Of a stretch of 64,000 nt of DNA, positions 41,177-49,375 are shown piece after piece. The stretch is taken from the NCBI RefSeq assembly GCF_000716785.1, contig NZ_JNYY01000002.1, positions 464,316 through 528,315 on the forward strand, given 5' to 3'. The notes beneath the pieces were generated by a model. It was not told the origin of the DNA. It did no database searches and saw nothing but the letters and a program-made list of their open reading frames with translations. The stretch comes from Amycolatopsis vancoresmycina. Its GTDB lineage: Bacteria; Actinomycetota; Actinomycetes; Mycobacteriales; Pseudonocardiaceae. A program made the position numbers and the translations under genes. Position 1 is the first letter of the stretch. Each line of letters starts with the position of its first letter.

Positions 41177-41696
41177 GCTCGCCCTTGAGCATGCTCATCA
41201 GGATCATGTCGTGCCGCTCGCCGTCGGCGTCGATGAACGATTCGCGGTGGCGGCCTTCTTCGACGAAGCCGATCTTGCGGTAGACGTGCCGGGCGGCCTC
41301 GTTTTCGGCGACCACCCAGAGCGTGATCTGGTGCAGCCGCATGGCGGTGAAGCCGTAGCGGCACATCAGGCGCAGGGCCTCGGTGCCGTAGCCGCCGCCG
41401 CGGTACTCGGCGTCGCCGATGTAGACGTCCAGCGTCGCCTCGCCGAGTTCGGGCTCGGCGTCGCGCAGGTCGATGACGCCGATGAGCTTCCGATCGGCTT
41501 TGGCCTCGATGCCGAGGACGACCTTCCCGTAGGTGTTCAGCGGGCGTTCCTCGCAGCGCTTGCGCACCTGGGCGAGTGAGAGGGGGTGTTCGTTGACCAT
41601 CCACCGGCCGACCTCGGGGTCGTAGGTCCACGGATGCAGCCGCTCGGCGTCCTGCGGCTCCAGCGCGCGCAGCCGGACGAGCTCGCCCTCGATCAT
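41169..41696 (-). CDS. GNAT N-acetyltransferase (RimJ/RimL-like)
   Basis: 175 residues from ATG 41696, with GGGAG five bases upstream. The acetyl-CoA binding motif is DAEYRGGGYGTEALRLMCRY at about 100-120. A beta strand (LHQITLWVVAENEAARHVYR) and KIGFVEEGRHRESF complete the fold, which resembles the RimJ/RimL branch that acetylates N-termini or small molecules. It begins two bases after the stop of the DDN-like gene, so the two are one transcription unit. Confidence 0.9.
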   Translation of the reverse strand: MIEGELVRLRALEPQDAERLHPWTYDPEVGRWMVNEHPLSLAQVRKRCEERPLNTYGKVVLGIEAKADRKLIGVIDLRDAEPELGEATLDVYIGDAEYRGGGYGTEALRLMCRYGFTAMRLHQITLWVVAENEAARHVYRKIGFVEEGRHRESFIDADGERHDMILMSMLKGELK

Positions 41697-41698
41697 CA

Positions 41699-42076
41699 CT
41701 ACTCCCGTTTCACCAGCAGAAAGTCGTGGACGTTCAGCAGGCCGAGGAACTGCCGGACCACGACCGGCATGGCCTGCCGCGATTCATCATGCACGAGCCG
41801 GGGCGAGTGCACGCGGTAATTTTTCCGCTGGGTGATGAGGGTGCAACTCTCCGCGGCCAGCACGTTCTTCACCCAGTCGGTGTCCGGGCCGTAGGTGAGC
41901 GCGACGACGAAGCCGTCGTCGGTGCGGAAGACGTTCAGCGGCGTGCGGTACTCCCTGCCGGATTTGCGTCCTTTGTGGACGAGCAACCCGAAGCCCGGCG
42001 CCCAGTTCACGACGTACTTGTTGACCCGGTTCGTCACCGCGCGGTTGAACCGGGCGAGTCCCTTCGGCAGCACCAT
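41699..42076 (-). CDS. Deazaflavin (F420)-dependent nitroreductase-family protein
   Basis: 125 residues from ATG 42076. The split-barrel DDN/FDOR-A pattern is clear: LLVHKGRKSGREYRTPLNVF (binding the F420 phosphate), DDGFVVALTYGPDTDWVKNV and LAAESCTLITQRKNYRVHSP. The family uses coenzyme F420 to reduce quinones, nitroimidazoles and similar compounds. It fits an actinomycete that makes F420. The GNAT gene follows directly. Confidence 0.92.
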   Translation of the reverse strand: MVLPKGLARFNRAVTNRVNKYVVNWAPGFGLLVHKGRKSGREYRTPLNVFRTDDGFVVALTYGPDTDWVKNVLAAESCTLITQRKNYRVHSPRLVHDESRQAMPVVVRQFLGLLNVHDFLLVKRE

Positions 42077-42164
42077 GACGCCGATGATATCAACAAATGA
42101 TGAATTAACCGATCGGGTGACCCCGGCTCCCGGCGGGTGGCACGGCGATGGTGGGATATGGCGC

Positions 42165-42815
42165 ATGTCGACCGATTGGCCGCTGCGCCAGGACCCGGAA
42201 GGGCCGGTCATCATCGCGCTGGCCCTGGTGAACGACCCCGCCGCGCTGGGTTTCGTCGTGCTGGACGACGAGGACGACTGGTTCATCAGCGACGGCACCG
42301 AGCTGTCCGACGACGTGCTGGTCAACCGTGAGAGCTTCGGCAAGCTGTCGCTGCGCGAAGCCTTCGAACTGCTGCCGCAGCTGGGCGCGCTGGCGGGCCT
42401 CCCGACGGGGATGGCCGCCGACTGGGACCCGGAGCGCCGCACGTGGCTGCTCTCGTCGGTGACCGGCTCCGACGACGAGGACGAGGACGTCCGCCTGCTG
42501 GCCCAGCGCCGCGCGGCCTGGCAGTTCGAGGGCTCGCCGGACGACGAGGCCCAGATCAGCACCGGTCTCACCGAGATCCCGACCGGCCCGCAGCAGCCGG
42601 TGCGCGCTGTCCGCCAGGTGGTCCGCGAGCAGGACGGCACCTGGCTGTTCGTCGGCTTCGAGGTCCCCGAGGCGGAGGACTTCGAGGTCGAGGGCCTGGA
42701 GCTGGAGCACGTCGCGAACCTGTACCCCGACGTCCGCACGGTCCTGAAGGCCGGGCCGGGCCAGGTGTACGACCGCGCGACGCCGGACAGCGACTGGGAG
42801 CTCGTCGAGGGTTAG
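42165..42815 (+). CDS. Uncharacterised acidic protein
   Basis: 216 residues from ATG 42165, preceded by GGTGGGA at normal distance. The sequence is acidic and globular, without signal peptide or membrane helix: ALGFVVLDDEDDWFISDGTE, REAFELLPQLGALAGLPTGM and WLFVGFEVPEAEDFEVEGLE. The second half resembles short beta-hairpins with acidic loops. I do not recognise a family with certainty. It is flanked by the F420 gene on the other strand and overlaps the P450 pseudogene by four bases at the 3' end. Confidence 0.8.
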   Translation: MSTDWPLRQDPEGPVIIALALVNDPAALGFVVLDDEDDWFISDGTELSDDVLVNRESFGKLSLREAFELLPQLGALAGLPTGMAADWDPERRTWLLSSVTGSDDEDEDVRLLAQRRAAWQFEGSPDDEAQISTGLTEIPTGPQQPVRAVRQVVREQDGTWLFVGFEVPEAEDFEVEGLELEHVANLYPDVRTVLKAGPGQVYDRATPDSDWELVEG

Positions 42816-43906
42816 AGCTCGACCGGCAGGTGGAACAGCCCGCGCGTGATCGGGCTGGGCCACCAGGTCAGCTCCGCTTCGGGCACGGCGAGCCGGGCCG
42901 TCGGAAGCCGACGGAGCAGCGTCTCGAAAGCGACGTCGGCCTGCAGCCGGGCCAGCGCCGCGCCGATGCACAGGTGCGGTCCGGCGCCGAAGGCGAGGTG
43001 GCGCCGGTCGGCGGCCCGCTGTCCCGGCCGGAAGGCGCCGGCGTCCGCGAACGCGGCGGGATCGCGGTTGGCGGCCAGTACCGAGACGAGGATCGGGTCG
43101 CCGGGCCGCATGAGCCGGCCGCCGATTTCGACGTCCTCGGTGGGGAACCGCCAGGTCGCGTTCTGCAGCGGCGCGTGCAGCCGGAGCGTTTCCTCGATGA
43201 CGGCGGCGCGGTGCTGCGGATCTTGTCGTGCCTTCGCCGCTTCGCCGGGATGGGTGAGCAAAGCGAGCGCGCCGGTCGCGAGCAGCCCGACGGTCGTCTC
43301 GTGGCCGCCGATGAGGATGAGGAAGGCCGTCGACGTCACCTCGTCCGCCGTGAGCGTGCCGTCGGCCTGCTGGGCGAGGAGGTCGCGATCAGGTCGGTCC
43401 CCGGCGTCGCCCGCTTGCCGTCGACGACCTCGCCGACCAGTCGTCGCGGTACCGCTCCGGCACGCCGAGCAGGTCACAGATGATCGCGATCGGCAGCGGG
43501 TAGGCGAGGTCGGTGACGAGATTGCCGTGCCCGCGTGCGGCGACAGCGCCGATCAGCTCGTCGGTCACCCTGCTGGGCGCGTTCACGCAGGCTTTCCATC
43601 CGGCGGGCGCCGAACGCGCCGGCGCAGGCGCGCCGCAACCGGGTGTGCACCGGCGGGTCGGTGTTGATCATGTTGGAGGCGAGTGACGGCCATGCCCGAG
43701 CGCTGCCACTCCTCGTTGCCGGCGGACGGGCTCTTGACCAGGGCGGCGTGGTTGAGCGCCGTCACGGCGTCGGCGTAGCGCGTGATCAGCCAGGCCCAGG
43801 TGCCGGTCGGGAAGTCGAGCCGGTGCGGCGGCCGCTCGCGCAGCCAGGCGTAGGCGGGTGAGGGGTCGCGATCGAAGTCCGGACCGAACAGCGCGGGCTC
43901 TCCCAT
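42812..43906 (-). pseudogene. Cytochrome P450 pseudogene (four reading-frame breaks)
   Basis: P450 sequence runs through three frames. From ATG 43906 the frame gives MGEPALFGPDFDRDPSPAYA up to about 43675, then jumps (NMINTDPPVHTRLRRACAGA), jumps again near 43570 (VTDELIGAVAARGHGNLVTD, ICDLLGVPERYRDDW), then a small deletion near 43440 leaves LVGEVVDGKRATPGTDLIA. A last break near 43382 returns to a frame with the I-helix (LILIGGHETT), EETLRLHAP and the haem loop FGAGPHLCIGAALARLQ. The haem part is intact, but no full protein can be made. Sequencing errors are an alternative, though one break also lacks bases for several residues. Confidence 0.88.
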
Positions 43907-44024
43907 GGCACTCACCCTGCCCGCCGGACTTTCTGCCCGGCAAGTGTCCCGGCGCGGTCCGGCCCGTTCGTCCTTACAGTGAGAACCGGCGATCGGCGCC
44001 GGCCAGGACCTGTGAGGAGCAGCC

Positions 44025-44375
44025 ATGCCCCAGTACGCCGCGATCATCTACGCCTCCGACGTCGACCCGACCCGGCCCGAAGCCGCCGACATGATGAAGG
44101 ACTACGACGAGTTCGGCGCCGGCGCCCGCGCGGTGATCCGCGGCGGCGCGGCCCTGTACCCGACGGCGACCGCGACGACGGTCCGCGTCACCGGCGGCAA
44201 GGGCGGCGACATCGTCACCAGCGACGGCCCTTACGCGGAGACGAAGGAAGCGCTCACCGGCTTCTACCTGATCGAATGCGCGGACCTCGACGAAGCCGTC
44301 AAGGTCGCGGCGCAGATCCCGGGCGCCTGGGACGGCGCCATCGAGGTCCGGCCGGTCGTCGACTTCGGCCAGTGA
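44025..44375 (+). CDS. YCII/DGPF-domain protein, partner of an ECF42-type sigma factor
   Basis: 116 residues from ATG 44025, preceded by GAGGAG. The DGPF motif is seen as SDGPYAETKEALTGFYLIEC, and DLDEAVKVAAQIPGAWDGAI follows. Proteins of this type are consistently encoded next to ECF42 sigma factors and are thought to take part in their regulation. Its stop overlaps the sigma gene's start (GTGA). Confidence 0.92.
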   Translation: MPQYAAIIYASDVDPTRPEAADMMKDYDEFGAGARAVIRGGAALYPTATATTVRVTGGKGGDIVTSDGPYAETKEALTGFYLIECADLDEAVKVAAQIPGAWDGAIEVRPVVDFGQ

Positions 44376-45595
44376 CCGGCGCCGGGGACGCGGTCGCGCG
44401 GCTGGTCCGGGACGAGGGCACCCGGGTACTGGCCACGCTGGTCCGCGTCACCGGCAGCGTCGACCTGGCTGAAGACGCGGTGCAGGACGCCGTCGTGCGT
44501 GCGCTCGAGACGTGGCCGCGCGACGGCGTCCCGGGCAATCCGCGCGGCTGGCTGCTGGTCGCGGCCCGCCGCCGCGCGGTGGACGTGGTCCGCCGCGAGG
44601 CGAAGCGGCTCGGGAAGGAGGCGGACGCGATGCCGGCCATCGACCCGTCCCCGGACCCGGTTTCGGTCCGCGACGACCTGCTGCGCCTGGTGTTCACGTG
44701 CTGCCACCCGGCGCTGTCGCTGGACGCGCAGGTGGCTTTGGCGCTCCGGACGTTGGGCGGGTTGTCGACTGCGGAAGTCGCGCGCGGGTTGCTGGTCCCC
44801 GAAGCGACGATGGCGAAGCGGCTGACGCGGGCGAAGCAGAAGATCGCCACTGCCCGTATCCCGTACCGGGTGCCCTCGGCGGAGGAGCTCCCCGCCCGCT
44901 TGGCCGGCGTGGCGTCGACGGTGTACCTGATCTTCAACGAGGGCTACACGGGCCGCGCCACGCTCGCCGAGGAGGGCGTCCGCCTGGCCCGGTTGCTGGT
45001 GTCCCTGATGCCGGACGAGCCGACGGCGCTGGGGCTGCTGGCGCTGGTGTTGCTGCAGGACGCCCGCCGCCCCGCACGGTTCCTCCCGGACGGCTCGCCG
45101 GCGTTGCTTTCGTTGCAGGACCGTGCGTTGTGGGACGGGTCGCTGATCAAGGAAGGCGTCGAGCTGGCGGGCCGCGGGCTGCGCCGCACACCGGAGGTCC
45201 CGAACGCGTACGTGGTCCAGGCGGCGATCGCGGCGTGCCACGACCTGGCACCGTCCTACGCGGAGACGAACTGGGACGCGGTGATTTCCTGGTACGACGT
45301 GCTGTTGACGGTCCAGGACACCCCGGTGGTGCGGCTGAACCGCGCGGCGGCGGTGGCGGAACGCGACGGCCCGGCGGCGGGGTTGGCGCTGGTGGACGCG
45401 TTGCCGGGGTTGACGGAGTACGCGTGGTGGCACGCATCGCGGGCGGAGTTGTTGCACCGCTTGGGTTCCGCGTCGGCCTTTGTCGCGTTGGAACGCGCGG
45501 AGGAGACCGGCCTGCCCGCTGCCCATGTGGCACATTTGCGGCACCGGTTGGAATCACGGTTTTCCTTGCCACACGGTGAAAAACCGGGGCCTTGA
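44372..45595 (+). CDS. ECF sigma factor of the ECF42 type with C-terminal TPR-like extension
   Basis: 407 residues from GTG 44372. Region 2 is LVRVTGSVDLAEDAVQDAVV plus RALETWPRDGVPGNPRGWLL, and region 4 is LRTLGGLSTAEVARGLLVPE and ATMAKRLTRAKQKI. After about residue 180 a helical extension of more than 200 residues follows (VYLIFNEGYTGRATLAEEGV, NRAAAVAERDGPAAGLALVD), the hallmark of ECF42. No anti-sigma gene is present, as expected for the group. It is translationally coupled to the DGPF gene; targets often include that gene itself. Confidence 0.93.
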   Translation: MTGAGDAVARLVRDEGTRVLATLVRVTGSVDLAEDAVQDAVVRALETWPRDGVPGNPRGWLLVAARRRAVDVVRREAKRLGKEADAMPAIDPSPDPVSVRDDLLRLVFTCCHPALSLDAQVALALRTLGGLSTAEVARGLLVPEATMAKRLTRAKQKIATARIPYRVPSAEELPARLAGVASTVYLIFNEGYTGRATLAEEGVRLARLLVSLMPDEPTALGLLALVLLQDARRPARFLPDGSPALLSLQDRALWDGSLIKEGVELAGRGLRRTPEVPNAYVVQAAIAACHDLAPSYAETNWDAVISWYDVLLTVQDTPVVRLNRAAAVAERDGPAAGLALVDALPGLTEYAWWHASRAELLHRLGSASAFVALERAEETGLPAAHVAHLRHRLESRFSLPHGEKPGP

Positions 45596-45651
45596 CCGTG
45601 GTCCGGACGGGCGCGTTCGATGGACGCACGCCCTATCCGAGGAGGCCGACC

Positions 45652-46044
45652 ATGGCCGAACACCAGAACGCCACGCTCATCCGCCGGGGCTACGAGGCAT
45701 TTTCCACAGGCGACATCGCCACGCTGACGGAACTCCTGGCACCGGACGCCGTCCAGCACATGCCCGGCCACAACGTGTTCTCCGGCGACCACAAAGGCCG
45801 CGACGCGATCCTGACCATGTACGGCCAGCTGGCCGAACGCAGCGGCGGGACGTTGAAGGTCGAGCTGGAGGAGGTCTACGCGAACGACGAGGAAGTCGTC
45901 ACCGTGTACCACTCGACCGGAAGCCGCAATGGAAAACAATTGGACACGCGCCACGCGCTGGTTTTCCGCATGCGCGACGGCAAGGCCATGGAACTGACGG
46001 ACGTTTCCGGCGACGAAGCCGCCGACGACAATTTCTGGGCCTGA
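45652..46044 (+). CDS. SnoaL-like / NTF2-fold protein
   Basis: 130 residues from ATG 45652 with GGAGG upstream. The cone-shaped NTF2 fold is seen in LIRRGYEAFSTGDIATLTEL, LAPDAVQHMPGHNVFSGDHK, GRDAILTMYGQLAE and RHALVFRMRDGKAMELTDVS. Such proteins bind small hydrophobic ligands or act as isomerases or hydrolases. It follows the ECF42 gene by 56 bp and may share its transcript. A terminator lies directly after it. Confidence 0.9.
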   Translation: MAEHQNATLIRRGYEAFSTGDIATLTELLAPDAVQHMPGHNVFSGDHKGRDAILTMYGQLAERSGGTLKVELEEVYANDEEVVTVYHSTGSRNGKQLDTRHALVFRMRDGKAMELTDVSGDEAADDNFWA

Positions 46045-46054
46045 ATCGTAAAAT

Positions 46055-46089
46055 CGAAAGGCCCCGGACTGCGAGCCCGGGGCCTTTCG
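46055..46089 (+). terminator. Hairpin terminator between the SnoaL-like gene and tRNA-Gly
   Basis: CGAAAGGCCCCGG (46055-46067) pairs perfectly with 46077-46089 over 13 bp with a nine-base loop. It also lies just past the 3' end of the minus-strand tRNA and may serve both. Confidence 0.8.
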
Positions 46090-46094
46090 GTGAG

Positions 46095-46165
46095 AGCGGA
46101 TGACGGGAATCGAACCCGCGTATTCAGCTTGGGAAGCTGATGTTCTACCATTGAACTACATCCGC
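46095..46165 (-). tRNA. tRNA-Gly, anticodon CCC
   Basis: The minus strand folds into a complete cloverleaf: acceptor stem GCGGATG/CATCCGC, D-loop AGTTCAATGGTAGAA, anticodon stem TCAGC/GCTGA around TTCCCAA (anticodon CCC), and T-loop GGGTTCGATTCCC. The length is 71 nt including the discriminator base; the CCA end is not encoded. It reads GGG glycine codons. Confidence 0.96.
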
Positions 46166-46239
46166 AGTGCGTCGTCAGCATACACGGCACCGCGATCCCC
46201 TTGTCCAGGACCCTCCTTCTTGACTCGTGCGCATCAAGT

Positions 46240-46255
46240 GACAACACTTGTTGTC
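46240..46255. promoter_or_regulatory. Palindromic operator-like site before the DUF2236 gene
   Basis: GACAACACTTGTTGTC has 6-bp perfect arms and overlaps a second dyad CAAGTG...CACTTG (46235-46250). It sits 20 bp before the ATG at 46275, and a TTGACT at 46220 could be the -35 box. A regulator site is likely; no regulator gene is adjacent. Confidence 0.5.
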
Positions 46256-46274
46256 GACTCCGGAGGTGACTGTC

Positions 46275-47468
46275 ATGGACGAGCCCGAGCTGTTCCGGCA
46301 AGGCGGGTTCCGGCTGGCCCAGCGGCTGTTCATCGAAGGTGACATCCGGGGTGACGAGCGGCAGGTCGCCCGGTTGCGGGAGTTCGCCCAGGTTCAGGAC
46401 CGGCTCGCGGACGACGTCGTCGCCTGGATGGGGCAGCAGCCCAAGGGGCACGGGCGGCGGCTCTTCGAGGACGCGCTCACCGGTGGGGCCCGGGTTGCCG
46501 GGCCGCTCGAGGACTTCTTCGACCAGGTCGATGCCAAGCCCTACTGGGTCGACGACGAGCGGCTCGAGCGTGGCGCCAAGGCCATCACGCGGGCCGGGTT
46601 GCTGGGGCTCTTTCCGCTCGGTGACATGTCGCTGATGGGCGGTTACCTCGCCTCGCGGGCCACGAAGTCGCTGGTCGGGACCGGTGAGATCGAGCACAAG
46701 GCCACGCGGCGGCTCGTCGAGACCGCCGCCTGGTGGATCGACGTCACCACGCCCGGTGCCCTCAAGCACGGGGAGAAGGGGTACGCCGCCGCGCTGCGGA
46801 TTCGGCTTGTGCACGCCCATGTGCGGGCCGCCATGAACCGGCGGGAGGACTGGGACTACGCCGCCTGGGATCGGCCCGTCAACCAGGTTCAGACCGCCGG
46901 GACGCTGCTGCTCTTCTCGCTCGTCTACGTCTTCGGCACGCAGCTGCTCGGCCTGCGCTACTCCGCCCGGGAACGCGGTGACATCCTGCACCTCTGGCGG
47001 TACATCGGCTGGCTCATGGGCGTCGACGACGAACTGCTGCCGACCTCCGAAGAGGACGCCTGGCGGCTGCTGTGGCTGCTCGCCGCCACCGAATTCATCC
47101 CCGACGACGACTCGAAGCGGCTCGCCAAGGCGCTGATCGAGGCCAACGCCGCCGTCGGCGAGGGGCGCGGGGCCGTCGGGAAGGTGCTTTCGCACGTCTC
47201 CGTCGCCGTGCACTCGTCGATCAGCCGGCTCGTGCTCGGGAAGGCCAACGCCGACTTCCTCGGGCTGCCGAACGACCCCGTCGCGCAGGCCGCGATCGTC
47301 GCCGTCGCGGGGGTCAACTTCGCCGCCGAGACCGTGCGGCGGTTCATTCCCGGGGCCACCGCGCTGCAGGAACGGATCGGGCAGGCCGGGCGGCGCGGGT
47401 ACGTGAAGCGGCTCGAGAAGCTCTTCGCGCCCGACACCACCTACGCGCAGCACATGCGGGCCGCCTGA
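46275..47468 (+). CDS. DUF2236 oxygenase-like protein (MpaB/latex-clearing-protein superfamily)
   Basis: 397 residues from ATG 46275, preceded by GGAGG. The family pattern is a long helical bundle with the haem-region signature LRIRLVHAHVRAAMNRREDW (R-x5-HA-x2-R) and AWDRPVNQVQTAGTLLLFSL. GLLGLFPLGDMSLMGGYLAS lies before it. Relatives include the rubber oxygenase Lcp and fungal MpaB, which bind b-type haem and cleave C=C bonds; most bacterial members are uncharacterised. No Tat or Sec signal is visible, unlike Lcp, so it is probably intracellular. Confidence 0.82.
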   Translation: MDEPELFRQGGFRLAQRLFIEGDIRGDERQVARLREFAQVQDRLADDVVAWMGQQPKGHGRRLFEDALTGGARVAGPLEDFFDQVDAKPYWVDDERLERGAKAITRAGLLGLFPLGDMSLMGGYLASRATKSLVGTGEIEHKATRRLVETAAWWIDVTTPGALKHGEKGYAAALRIRLVHAHVRAAMNRREDWDYAAWDRPVNQVQTAGTLLLFSLVYVFGTQLLGLRYSARERGDILHLWRYIGWLMGVDDELLPTSEEDAWRLLWLLAATEFIPDDDSKRLAKALIEANAAVGEGRGAVGKVLSHVSVAVHSSISRLVLGKANADFLGLPNDPVAQAAIVAVAGVNFAAETVRRFIPGATALQERIGQAGRRGYVKRLEKLFAPDTTYAQHMRAA

Positions 47469-47478
47469 GCCCACCGGA

Positions 47479-47484
47479 TAGGCT
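47479..47484 (+). promoter_or_regulatory. -10 box of likely leaderless dcd promoter
   Basis: TAGGCT lies six bases before GTG 47491 and no ribosome site is present. Confidence 0.5.
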
Positions 47485-47490
47485 TCGGCC

Positions 47491-48072
47491 GTGCTGCTCA
47501 GTGACCGTGACCTCCGCAAAGAGCTCGACGCCGGCCGGCTCGGCATCGACCCCTTCGATGCCGGCATGGTCCAGCCGTCCAGCATCGATGTCCGGCTCGA
47601 CCGGTTCTTCCGCGTCTTCGACAACAGCAAGTACACCCACATCGACCCGCAGCTGCAGCAGGACGAGCTCACCTCCCTGGTCGAAAAGGAGGGCGACGAG
47701 CCCTTCGTGCTGCACCCGGGCGAGTTCGTGCTCGGGTCGACGTTCGAGCTCGTCACCCTGGCCGACGACCTGGCCGGCCGGCTCGAAGGCAAGTCGTCGC
47801 TGGGGCGGCTCGGGCTGCTCACGCACTCGACCGCCGGGTTCATCGACCCCGGCTTCTCCGGGCACATCACCCTCGAGCTGTCGAACGTCGCGAACCTGCC
47901 GATCACGCTCTGGCCCGGCATGAAGATCGGCCAGCTGTGCATCTTCCGGCTCTCCAGCTCGGCCGAGCACCCGTACGGCTCCAGCGAGGCCGGATCCCGC
48001 TACCAGGGGCAGCGCGGCCCGACCCCGAGCCGGGCGTACAAGAACTTCCACCGCGTCGACACCTGGCGGTAG
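47491..48072 (+). CDS. dcd: dCTP deaminase (possibly bifunctional with dUTPase)
   Basis: 193 residues from GTG 47491, the normal Dcd size. Motifs are MLLSDRDLRKELDAGRLGID, VQPSSIDVRLDRFFRVF, GEFVLGSTFELVTL and the active-site stretch RLEGKSSLGRLGLLTHSTAG with FIDPGFSGHITLELSN. The enzyme deaminates dCTP to dUTP for thymidylate synthesis. The mycobacterial enzyme also hydrolyses dUTP to dUMP, and this protein has the same length, so it may do both. Confidence 0.97.
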   Translation: MLLSDRDLRKELDAGRLGIDPFDAGMVQPSSIDVRLDRFFRVFDNSKYTHIDPQLQQDELTSLVEKEGDEPFVLHPGEFVLGSTFELVTLADDLAGRLEGKSSLGRLGLLTHSTAGFIDPGFSGHITLELSNVANLPITLWPGMKIGQLCIFRLSSSAEHPYGSSEAGSRYQGQRGPTPSRAYKNFHRVDTWR

Positions 48073-48108
48073 TGGATTCGCCCTCGGCGGGAAGAAGTAC
48101 CTCGGGCG

Positions 48109-49302
48109 CTAGGCCGCGACCTTCTCGTCCCAGTCGATGTGGTGGTTCCACATGAAGGCGTTCGGGTCCTCGTCGAACGGCTTCGAGAAGAACCGCTTGA
48201 TGAAGAAGTCGCGGACGACGCGCCCGACCGGGCCGATCACCTTGTCGTCGCCGTTGCGCTTGCCGGCCGCGACCACGGCCTCCACGCGCTCGCGGCGCAG
48301 ACCCTCGTACGTGGCGAGCGCGCGCTCGAGGTCCGGCACGTCGCGGAGGCATTTGCCCAGCGTGACGGCGTCTTCGATGGCCATCGAGGCGCCCTGGCCC
48401 GCCGCCGGTGACGTCGCGTGCGCCGCGTCGCCGATGATCACCATGCGGCCGCGGTGCCAGACCGGGACGGTCGGGAAGTCGTACGTCGCCCAGGCCGGGT
48501 AGATCCGGCGGGTCGCGCGGATGATCTCGGTGGCCGGCGTCCGGTCGCGGGCCACCAGGTCCAGCAGCTCTTTCCGCAGGGTTTCGCCGGCGAGCGCGGC
48601 CAGTTCGGACGCGGTCGGCTCGGTCTTGCGGGCCGGGTTCGCGAACCACCAGACGCGGCCGTCCGGGCTGACGACGTGGCAGAAGAACACGCGCTTGCCG
48701 AACACCATGTTCAGCACGCCGGGCTCGTCGGGCAGGTCCAGTCCCTCGGCGAACCCGCCGGTGTTAAGCAGCCGGACGTACCGCGGCGACGGCGCGTCCG
48801 GATCGATGATCGTGCGGACCCGCGAGCGGAGACCGTCGGCGCCGATCAGGAGGTCGCCCTCCGCGTGCGAACCGTCCGCGAATTCCGCGGTGACGTGCGT
48901 GCCCGGCTGGCTCGCGCCGGTCAGGCGCTTGCCGTATTCGACGCGGATGCCACGCCGCGCGGCCTCGTCGCGCAAGGCGACGTAGAGGTCGGAGCGCAGC
49001 ACGGTCTGGCTGACCGTCCCGTCCGGGAGGGTGCCGCCCAGGGAGAAGGCGGCCAGGCGGGTGCCGTCGCCGAGCCCGATCGACATCCGCGGCGAGTCGA
49101 AGCCCACGCTGCGGACCACGTCCTTCAGCCCGAGCGGGCCCAGCGCGTCCAGGCCGTTGACCGCCAGCGTGAGGAACGCGCCGACGCCTTCGGAGTCGTG
49201 GCCGTACGCCTCGAACACCACTGGCTCGTGCCCGGCTTCGTGCAGGGCGATGGCCGTGATCGTGCCCGCGATGCCGCCCCCGATGATCAGTGCCCGTGTC
49301 AT
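48109..49302 (-). CDS. FAD-dependent aromatic monooxygenase (PHBH-like)
   Basis: 397 residues from ATG 49302. The FAD-binding start is MTRALIIGGGIAGTITAIAL with GGGIAG at 8-13, the DG motif is DLLIGADGLRSRVRTII and the GD motif is MVIIGDAAHATSPAAGQGAS. The last ~90 residues are helical and end in MWNHHIDWDEKV. It hydroxylates an unknown, probably aromatic or polyketide, substrate using NAD(P)H and O2; TetX-like antibiotic-inactivating enzymes are close in form. It is divergent from a MarR gene with a dyad between them, so it is probably the regulated target. Confidence 0.92.
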   Translation of the reverse strand: MTRALIIGGGIAGTITAIALHEAGHEPVVFEAYGHDSEGVGAFLTLAVNGLDALGPLGLKDVVRSVGFDSPRMSIGLGDGTRLAAFSLGGTLPDGTVSQTVLRSDLYVALRDEAARRGIRVEYGKRLTGASQPGTHVTAEFADGSHAEGDLLIGADGLRSRVRTIIDPDAPSPRYVRLLNTGGFAEGLDLPDEPGVLNMVFGKRVFFCHVVSPDGRVWWFANPARKTEPTASELAALAGETLRKELLDLVARDRTPATEIIRATRRIYPAWATYDFPTVPVWHRGRMVIIGDAAHATSPAAGQGASMAIEDAVTLGKCLRDVPDLERALATYEGLRRERVEAVVAAGKRNGDDKVIGPVGRVVRDFFIKRFFSKPFDEDPNAFMWNHHIDWDEKVAA

Positions 49303-49335
49303 GTCGTTCGTCCCCTCGAATCTCTTAGAAAGTAA

Positions 49336-49350
49336 TTCGTTCTATCGAAC
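49336..49350. promoter_or_regulatory. MarR operator candidate in the divergent monooxygenase/MarR spacer
   Basis: TTCGTTCTATCGAA (49336-49349) contains TTCG/CGAA and GTTC/GAAC dyads in an AT-rich context. It would overlap the -35 position of the MarR promoter and lies 34 bp before the monooxygenase start. Confidence 0.5.
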
Positions 49351-49362
49351 TAAAGAGTGGGC

Positions 49363-49368
49363 TAGGCT
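49363..49368 (+). promoter_or_regulatory. -10 box of likely leaderless MarR-gene promoter
   Basis: TAGGCT lies seven bases before GTG 49376 with no Shine-Dalgarno sequence. Confidence 0.5.
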
Positions 49369-49375
49369 GGTAGCC

